This document shows, piece by piece, positions 57,128 through 64,000 of a stretch of 64,000 nucleotides of DNA (position 1 is the stretch's first letter; each line of letters begins with the position of its first letter). The stretch spans positions 53,215,636 to 53,279,635 of the forward strand of contig NC_081414.1 of NCBI RefSeq assembly GCF_030272615.1, given 5' to 3'. The position numbers were made by a program, and so were the translations under genes. The stretch comes from Cryptomeria japonica (taxonomy: Eukaryota > Streptophyta > Pinopsida > Cupressales > Cupressaceae). The notes under the pieces were generated by a model. That model searched no databases. It had not been told where the DNA came from and saw nothing but the letters and a program-made list of their open reading frames with translations.

Positions 57128-59656
57128 TCAATCCCTTCTCTTCTTTTTCTCTTTCTCAGATTTTCTCTTCTCTTCCTCTTTCTCAGATTTTCTGGCTGAA
57201 TTTTTTGCCTGAAATGCAAACAAACATAATTAACATATTGTTAGAAACATTGAATCTCAAATCGCAAAAGAATGAATAGCTTGAAAGAATTATGGTAAAA
57301 ACACTTGACCATTATAATAAGCAAACGGGCAAGAACTGCAACAAAATCAATAAAGAGTTGCAATGAGTGTTCAATGTAGTCATAATCTCCATGGTCTGCC
57401 CTCTCAATGATCGCCTGGGTGTCAAAGATAATGTACCCGATGAAAAGGAGGAGGCCAAAATATATCTGCTTATTTGAAACTTGAGTGTGTTAATTAAATG
57501 AACTTCTAACAAGTTGCGATTGTAATTATCTAATAAAAATTAGATAATAAATTTGTTGATTAAAAATCTCTTGCCAGACTTGGCAATTTTGTAATACCAA
57601 CTCCATCCTTTTGCTCACGATACTACTAAAGAAATCAGATCAATCAATGCTTATATATGCAACTAGATTGATGAATGTAGATACCCAAACCCAAACCCAA
57701 TGGCAATATATTTTTAATTTTAATTTCCTCTACCAACATAGATTATTTGAAAATGCTGAATGGAATAAGTTCTAATGCTGAATGGAAAACATGGGAGTGT
57801 GCAGCATATACCCCAATGCATCTCTTGATCAAAAGGATAATCTAGAATTGTGAATCAAGAAATGTACAAAGTGAGAAAAAAATAAACAAATTTAAAAGCA
57901 CAATTTCTTAGATGAAACATCCATAAGAGTTAAGACTGCACATTATGCACAATTGTTAACATTTCATTCTGTTTTAATGTTTTACCTGGTATCAAGCCTT
58001 TTGTATTCATAAATCTCCAGTGCGTAATTTTTTACTTAGTTCGCTGCTATAAAACCTTTCCTATCTACTATTCTTCTGACTGTTTAGAAAATGGTTTAGC
58101 CTAAAATGCTGACCTCATGCCTCATACATCCCAGAACATCAATGAGTCGGGAAGAGGACACAATAATGCCATTGCAACTATTGCAATCATAAAATACCCA
58201 AATACTCAGACCTGATCCCAAAATTACCTCAAATTCGAATGTTGCTGTTGATTCACCAAAGAGAGCAGATGAAATGTTCAACCACAGTAAAATACTCAGA
58301 CCTGATCCCAAAATCCCTCCCAGAAACATAAATTCCCTGCGCTGGGCAAAGATTGCTGCTGCTGAAAAGCAGGCAAATGTCAAGCTTGTTCCCACCAAGG
58401 CTGTCCCGACAATCCTGCAGAACTTCCAGCAGAATGAAAATATCATTACATAAAAGGCTAATTAAATTTAAAAGGAAATGCTTAGTATAAGAATTTACAG
58501 GGTAAAAGCAATGCAATGGTAATGGGTACATTGTATCAAATTGCTAATCGCCAAATTGCTACATAATATATCATCGGAGATTTTTTAAGACCGTTTGATC
58601 CACTGCAAGATTGCTGCAAAGTTCTACATCATAATAAGGATGGCAATTTTAAGAGTGTGAGAGAGGCTCATATTCTCTACAGCAACAACAAACACTAGAA
58701 AACCCACATGAGGTGAAAAAGGCAAATGTGGATTTTTAGGTCACTGCAGGGCCAAGCCTCAATTTGGCATTTCAAAACATTTGAAACCCACAATAGAATT
58801 TCTTAACCTGATCAATTTTAATCACCAAAATAGATAAATAAAAGAAATTACCCTGGATCAATGTTAACCACCAAGCCCACAAGCGGCCCAAGAGAAGCCC
58901 CCTCACACAGAGCAGCTGCCATGAGCAGTTTCACCCTCTTACCCTGTTCAAAACCCCCACAATTATAAGAGACAAGAAAACCTAGATTAGACTATAAAAT
59001 GTGGTGGGACTCACTCTCAACATATGTTTTCTATGCAGTGCTGAAATTAGTTGCTTGTGTGCTTCCTGAACCATATGGGTGATATCTAGAAGTCACTGCT
59101 AATCATATGGGTAACTGAATCATTGAATAGACACTAGCTAAAAATCAAACCCACAGAGGAAAATAAGAAGAAAGAAAGAAATGCATTGCCTCGTTGTATG
59201 GATTGGGGGGTGTGGATAAAAGCCAGACAACGGAAGCCATTAAGCCAGTGGCTGTAAGAAGTCCTCCAATATTCCAGAGCAGGTGCGAGTACACCCCCAG
59301 TGCAGAAACCAGCAAAGTACAGGCCAGAGTGAAATAAACCCTCTTGAGATGATTCTGCACATCAGGACTTATCTTTTGCATGTTTTTGAAGGCACTGGAG
59401 TTCAATCCAGAGTCGTAAGCACTCTGAGATGGGTATCCTTGTCCGAAATTATATGATCTATTTGACACCCATTTCTGAAAGATTAGAGGAGAACACTTTG
59501 AAAAAGAGTGCGGGAGTTTTGAAATGTCTGGATGATCGAATAGCCAAAACTATTGTTGGCAAAGGTTTAACGGACAGGTATTCGTTTTATAACAAGGCAA
59601 ATACTCACTGGAAGATTCTCGACTTGCCTACGCCACGTCCAGAATATGACAGACAT
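57128..59656 (-). CDS. BI-1: Bax inhibitor-1, six exons, 282 residues
   Basis: Exons on the minus strand: 59656-59609, 59474-59190, 58943-58852, 58414-58228, 57465-57310, 57208-57128. The product is a multi-pass ER membrane protein of the BI-1/TMBIM family, which suppresses programmed cell death and affects ER calcium. Diagnostic stretches: ISPDVQNHLKRVYFTLAC, LLWNIGG, CEGASLGPLV, ACFSAAAIFAQRREFMFLGG, YIIFDTQAIIERADHGD.DY and HSLQLFIDFVAV, then a charged C-terminus (KSEKEKKKRRD) as in plant BI-1. The frame is intact across all junctions (849 bp). Exon 1 (MSVIFWTWRRQVENLP) is the least certain. Intron 2 appears to use a GC donor (GAG^GCAATG). Length exceeds the usual ~250 through extensions at both ends. 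Solo LTR E10 ends 13 bp beyond the stop. Confidence 0.9.
57310..57465 (-). other. BI-1: Bax inhibitor-1 exon 5
   Basis: 52 codons carrying the D-T-Q and D-x-D-Y-x-x-H family motifs. Acceptor AAGCAG, donor ATG^GTCAAG (a weak but usable GT donor). Both junctions are phase 0. Confidence 0.88.
58228..58414 (-). other. BI-1: Bax inhibitor-1 exon 4
   Basis: 187 bp, acceptor CTGCAG, donor GAG^GTAATT. Encodes FSAAAIFAQRREFMFLGG. A 25-bp part of this exon is copied into the start of the next intron. Confidence 0.9.
59190..59474 (-). other. BI-1: Bax inhibitor-1 exon 2
   Basis: 285 bp, acceptor TCTTTCAG, apparent GC donor at 59189-59188. A GT further on would add about 12 residues not found in the family. 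Confidence 0.85.
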
Positions 59657-59659
59657 ATC

Positions 59660-59900
59660 CTAAATACATTTATCTAAAAGATGGTTAAGAATCTGAAAGA
59701 TGGTTAAGAATGGTATTTATTAATATTTGTTTAAAAGATGGTTAACAATGGTATTTATTAATATTTATCTAAAATACATTTGTCTACAAGATGGTTAAGA
59801 ATATGAAAGAAGATTAAGAATGGTATTTATTTTAAATACATTTATCTAAAAGATAGTTAAGAAGAATATGAAAGATGGTTAAGAATGGCATTTATTAGTT
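59660..59900. repeat. Degenerate minisatellite directly upstream of Bax inhibitor-1
   Basis: Repeats of AGATGGTTAAGAATGGTATT in about five to six imperfect copies, with a larger ~95-bp repeat of ATTTATCTAAAAGATGG units. It begins within about 10 bp of the proposed start codon, so it occupies the 5' leader and core-promoter zone. No clear TATA box outside the repeats. Confidence 0.8.
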
Positions 59901-60208
59901 TCTAGTAAGGTATTAGTTTTTTGTCAAGGCAAAATATATTCAATTTATTTTTTTATTAATTTGATCAATCAATATATAAAATTAAAAATTTGAACAACAA
60001 TTTCTATAATTTGTAATTAATTTCTTATTTAATAATTTTTAAAAAGTAATTTTTTTTAATTGATTCATGTAGTGTAAAATCAAATGAATATGACAAAATA
60101 GCCCATTCATGGGTTAGGAAGGGTTAATCTTTCTTCTAAGGATGGAAAGGATTCAAATGAAGAGTGAACAATGCCAGAGAAATGATGGATAAAGATTAAC
60201 TTTGATGG
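59901..60208. other. AT-rich spacer
   Basis: No gene or repeat recognised between the minisatellite and the truncated LTR at 60209. Confidence 0.4.
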
Positions 60209-60585
60209 TGTTGGCAATTTGGAGGAATTGATTATGTGTTGCATTGATGTCAACACCAACTTGTTTTGTTGTCTACTGGGTTTTGGTAGAGTGGTTGGAT
60301 TGTGATGTTGATTTGGAGATCATCTTCGATATTCTCCGGTACGTTTAGTTTGGTAGAATTGGTTTGGTTTGGTCATTCATTTGTGTGTCACATTCAATTG
60401 GTTTGGGATTTGGTATCAATTCGGAAGCTATCATATGTTCTAGTAAGCCTTTTGTTTACCAGTAAGGGTTTTACCAACAGAGCTTTGTTGAAGATCCTTT
60501 GACGGATTCTATAAGTGGTGTTGGTGCAACTTCTAGAAGGTTCTCAAGATGCTAATGGTTATCATGTTCATATTCTAGTTGATCG
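60209..60585 (+). repeat. Truncated copy of the E11 LTR start
   Basis: Begins TGTTGGCAATTTGG and follows the E11 LTR (60586 onward) through TAAGTGGTGTTGGTGC (60513 against about 60943), then stops at 60585 where E11 starts. It has internal gaps against the full LTR. It is either an older LTR into which E11 inserted, or a rearranged duplicate. Confidence 0.75.
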
Positions 60586-61846
60586 TGTTGGCATTATGGA
60601 TGAATTGATTATGTGTTGCATTGATGTTTTGTCATTGATGTCAACACTAGCTGTTATGGTTGGTTACTAACAAACAGGTTTTGGTTACCAGTAGACGGGT
60701 TTTGGTTACCGGTAGAAGATCTAGTGTTATCGATAGAAAAGACTATCTGTTGGACACTTCCGACATGTTTGGATCAATGGAGTATGTTTGATTTTATGTG
60801 TTACATGCTTCTAGAGCATGTTTTGGTCAGTTGGCATTAACTTGGTGATCGAATGCTATCATACAATCTTGTAAACCCTTACCGACTTGGGTTTAAGGTT
60901 TAACTGATAGAGCTTTCACTGATAAATCTTGGCATAATGCATAAGTGGTGTTGGTGCGGCTTCTAGATGGATTTCAGGATGCTGAAGATGTTCTTTGATC
61001 TTGCCTCAACTGATTGAAGACATTGCTTTGGTGTGGTAGACCCAGATTAGGTATGATACCTATCTAGGTTATGGATCGGTATTATGTTAGCATGTTCTCT
61101 ACACGTTATCGGGATGATTTATGGATTGGTTATTATTGTTTTGGCCTTAAGCCGACATGGCATATCATTGTAATATGGATGTATGTAATGATCTTATTGT
61201 AATATATTTTAGGTGGCCGACCTAATTGGTTTAGGTCTTAGAGTTGATATAAATTGATGTAAGATCTCATTGTAGATCAGGCATCGTGGTCATGAAATGT
61301 AATATCATATGCGAAGGAGATTTGGTCTATCATAGGTGATCGAATTGAGATTGAGGAAGAGGTCAAAGGCCTCTAGTATTGAGCTTAACCGAGACTGTAA
61401 TCGAACATGGTAGATGCTATCTCTGGCAGATCATTATTCTGGATTGTTGTCCATTTATCTTGAGGTGGTTATAACCTCTCTATAGTCAGTGAGACTCTTT
61501 TGTAATGAGCAATACGCTCTAGGTAGTGTGCCTTCCTACATGTGCAAGCCCCTCATTGTATCACATACTTTTTGCAGAAGTATCATCTGACTATGGGTAG
61601 GCTTCTCATCGTAGTTTTTCCCTTTCTGGGTTTTCCACGTACAAATCATGGTGTTATGTGGTATGGTTTCATTGTGTTGATTATTTGTTTCATTCTTAAG
61701 TTTTATTGCTTATCTGTATCTGGTTCTGCTATTCTAATACTTAATGTTTATGTGATTTGGTTAAAAGTTATAAAGTGGTTTAATTGATATAATCTATTAA
61801 CAACTGATTCACCCCCCCTCTTAGTTGTTCACCGGTTATTCTAACA
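60586..61846 (+). repeat. E11 5' LTR
   Basis: 1261 bp from TGTTGGCATTAT to TTCTAACA. The late part has GTTTTTCCCTTTCTGGGTTT and GATTCACCCCCCCTCTTAG. Shares the ACCGGT word with E1. Confidence 0.88.
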
Positions 61847-61860
61847 ATTGGTATTAGAGC
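61847..61860 (+). promoter_or_regulatory. E11 primer binding site
   Basis: ATTGGTATTAGAGC, the initiator-Met type with one C-to-T change. Confidence 0.88.
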
Positions 61861-61904
61861 TTTGGTCCTCTTTTGCAGAAGCTTAACCGCTTGAGGTAGA
61901 TCCT

Positions 61905-62854
61905 ATGACAGCTAACACTTCAAACCCACCAACAACTATTTTCAGAAGAGAAATCCCTAAGCTTGATGGAACAAATTATGGGATATGGAAAATTCGAATG
62001 GAGACTCATCTTAGATGTCTTGGCAAGGATATTTGGGAGATCACTGAGCAAGGATACACACCTTATGATTCGGCATTTGGCAATCCTACTCCTGCAGATT
62101 TGGACAAGAATATTGAAAATGATTGCAGAGCTAGAGAAGCCCTCTTGTGTGCACTTATTGATCTGAAAATCATGGGATTGATTGATAAATCATCGACAAA
62201 GGTTATGTGGGATAAATTGTAAACTTTGAATGAAGGTGATCCTACTGTCAAAATTGCTAAACTTGATGGCTACCGGGTAAGATATGAAAACTTGAAGATG
62301 GAAGATAATGAAAGAATTGTTGTGTTTATGGAAAGAGTAAATGAGATTGTTATAAGAATTCAATGTTGTGGAGGATTTCTGAGTGAAGATAAAATAGTTT
62401 CCAAAGTCTTGAGAGCCCTTCCACCGGCTTACAAGATGAAGCAACTGCAATTAATGAGCTAAGAATGATGGCAAACACTTCAGTTAACAGAGACATTTTG
62501 ATTTTTAAATTATCTGCTTTTGAGCTTGAAGAATTTGGATCTTCTAGAGCTGTAAAATCTGAACCTTCTTTTCATACATCATCATCATCTACCGGCAAAA
62601 GTGATTGGAAAGCCTTATATGCAAAATAATTGGAAGATATGAGGAAAGAAGATGAAGAATTTGAGCAACTTGAAACCCTATTCGCTAGAAGAGTACCTAA
62701 AGGACCGACAGGAAGTAAGTATGAAGGAAAAGCACCTTTTAAATGTTTTGCATGTAATAAGATTGGTCATTTTGCATCTAGATGTCTTGAAAGGAATGCA
62801 AGATTTGAAGAAAGAGTTAAGGATTTTTTAAGCCTAATCAGAACAGATATAGAT
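61905..62854 (+). pseudogene. E11 gag
   Basis: Starts MTANTSNPPTTIFRREIPKL, then DGTNYGIWKIRMETHL, the DUF4219/UBN2 Gag start of Copia elements. It continues through MERVNEIVIRIQC and KVLRALPPAYK to a CCHC knuckle CFACNKIGHFASRC (about 62748). Stops near 62219 and 62626 and a one-base loss near 62437 break the frame. It is cut at 62854 by E12. Confidence 0.88.
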
Positions 62855-62926
62855 GGGTAAGTGCACAAAGATGGTGGTCGGAAAAGTGGACACCCCAAAA
62901 CAAAAATATGAAAAACAACAAAACGC

Positions 62927-63095
62927 GCACGAGGTATTTCAAATTTAAATAACCCCGTACGTGTTTAGGCTCATTTTACCAAGCCTAACCAAAGATAAAC
63001 AGTGTACGAGTTTTATAGTATACTAACTGCATACGCGGTTTAAAACCTAAAACCCCATACACGGTTTAGAAACTAAAAACCTCGTATGTGGTTTT
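62927..63095. repeat. E12 subterminal array
   Basis: About six variants of CGTACGYGGTTT (e.g. CCCGTACGTGTTT, TGCATACGCGGTTT, CCCATACACGGTTT, CCTCGTATGTGGTTTT) at 20-50-bp spacing. Same position and CpG-rich character as the E4 array but a different motif. Confidence 0.7.
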
Positions 63096-63329
63096 AGTTT
63101 GTAAATCACATATGCATTTGTCTGGCAATAAAATGCAATTCATTTAGCAATCCATTAGGTTTTTTTGGTAGGATATATACATAAAATATAGCATTTAAGT
63201 ATAAGATATTTTATGTATATATTGTTTGGATGTTTGAGAGTGGTTCCAGATCTCTAAGAGTTATAATGTAGATTCTAGTTTTTTGAGTATTCTTATAAAT
63301 TTCAAACTTAGTCAAATTTCAGTAATCAA

Positions 63330-63680
63330 CATGCTCATATCAACATTATCTCTCTCATCTCTTCCCTACATTCCCTCTCTCTCTTCCTCAACCCCTACCT
63401 TTTTGTCTCTTAGGCATCTCCATCTCTACTTTCTTCCCTCTCTCGGGTATCTCTCCCTCTATTTCTCATCTTCCTCACCCTCTTTCTCTCTTTCATCTAT
63501 CCCCCTCTTTCTCTCCCTCTCTCAAATATCTCTATCTCTCACTCTCTCCCCCTCTCTCCAGTGTCTCTCTCTCTCATTATCTCCATCTCCCTCCCCCTCC
63601 CTTTCTCTTCCTTTGTCAAGTGTTTTTTTCCCTTTAACTCTCTTTCTCTCTCCCTCTCTCTCTCCATTTCTCTTTCTCTC

Positions 63681-63752
<72 letters not shown>

Positions 63753-63876
63753 TTCTTTCTCTCTTAAGTCTCTCTCCCTCTTTGCCTCTATCTCTCTATC
63801 TCACTCTCCTCCTCTGTCAAGTGTATCTCTTTCCCACTCTCTCCCTACCTCCACACCTCCCTTTCTATTTTTCACT

Positions 63877-63934
<58 letters not shown>

Positions 63935-64000
63935 CTTTATCTCTGAAGTCTCTCCCTTTCATCCTCTTTCTCTCTATCTCACTCTCTCCTTCTCTCAAGT
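63330..64000 (+). repeat. Polypyrimidine (CT-rich) tract
   Basis: At least 670 bp that are almost entirely C and T on this strand, continuing past the window. Pure CT runs at 63684-63746 and 63881-63931. Apparent Ser/Leu-rich frames here are low-complexity artefacts. Confidence 0.9.

Larger units (their letters stand above)
60586..62854 (+). mobile_element. E11: Copia element, cut by E12
   Basis: LTR, primer site and gag are present; pol and the 3' LTR, if they exist, would lie beyond the window on the far side of E12. Confidence 0.85.
62855..64000 (+). mobile_element. E12: left part of a DNA transposon related to E4
   Basis: Starts GGGTAAGTGCACAAAG inside the E11 gag, matching the E4 end at 14 of 16 positions. 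AGAT (62851-62854) would be the left target copy. A subterminal array follows, then noncoding sequence. The right end is outside the window, so the border is proposed from the E4 comparison only. Confidence 0.65.

Noticed and set aside
59429-59677. Plus-strand 82-codon ORF
   Set aside because: It overlaps exons 1 and 2 of Bax inhibitor-1 on the other strand and has no recognisable content.
63283-63879. 198-codon Ser/Leu-rich ORF
   Set aside because: Translation of a CT-rich low-complexity tract in which stops are rare by composition.

Overview
The window looks like a piece of a large, repeat-rich seed-plant nuclear genome, plausibly a conifer or other gymnosperm. This rests on AT-rich and CpG-poor sequence, nested Copia and Tat/Ogre-type Gypsy elements, tRNA-iMet primer sites, a GT/GC-AG intron-bearing plant gene and no bacterial-style gene packing. 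The species cannot be named from the sequence. Only one ordinary host gene is seen: a six-exon Bax inhibitor-1 gene on the minus strand (57128-59656). Almost everything else is transposable elements in nested layers.

Layout, left to right. E1 (303-6581) is a non-autonomous Copia-type LTR element without pol, with a coiled-coil/four-zinc-knuckle ORF1 and a roughly 1,100-codon ORF2 of unknown function. It abuts an LTR fragment (E0, 6582-7134) of the Tat family seen again at 40692-51315. E2 (7801-37950, minus strand) is a Copia element with gag, protease, integrase, RT and RNase H. One of its LTRs is split by E3 (8061-30885), a Tat/Ogre-lineage Gypsy element with dual RNase H and a perfect GTATA target duplication. 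E3 is in turn split by E4 (12867-23558), a DNA transposon with 26-bp inverted ends, an AGGT target duplication, GC-rich subterminal repeats and a decayed transposase. The E4 transposase is itself interrupted by a Copia-type LTR (E5, about 20784-22276). The nest is therefore four deep.

The second nest is E6 (38097-52116), a small LTR element whose interior is a patchwork of host-gene fragments: HSP70 C-terminal part, PP2C phosphatase, a possible PPR piece and unknown pieces. Its 3' LTR is split by E7 (40692-51315, TSD ATTTC), a pol-deleted Tat element on the minus strand. E7 carries an antisense plant-mobile-domain fragment and an array of hairpins with compensatory stem changes. The same LTR is split again by E8 (51339-52071), a LINE-like insertion with a 13-bp duplication. 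An old Tat remnant (E9) follows.

On the right, solo LTR E10 (55234-57114, TSD TAACT) ends 13 bp past the Bax inhibitor-1 stop codon. A degenerate minisatellite lies directly upstream of that gene's start. A Copia element (E11, LTR 60586-61846) follows; its gag is cut at 62854 by a second DNA transposon (E12) sharing the terminal motif of E4. E12 runs into a polypyrimidine tract and off the end of the window.

No element appears intact for autonomous movement. Many of the coding breaks are C-to-T type nonsense changes, as expected for methylated, silenced repeats. The most interesting items are the E4/E12 DNA transposon family, the gene-capturing E6, the hairpin array in E7, the novel ORF2 of E1 and the LTR placed at the 3' end of Bax inhibitor-1.
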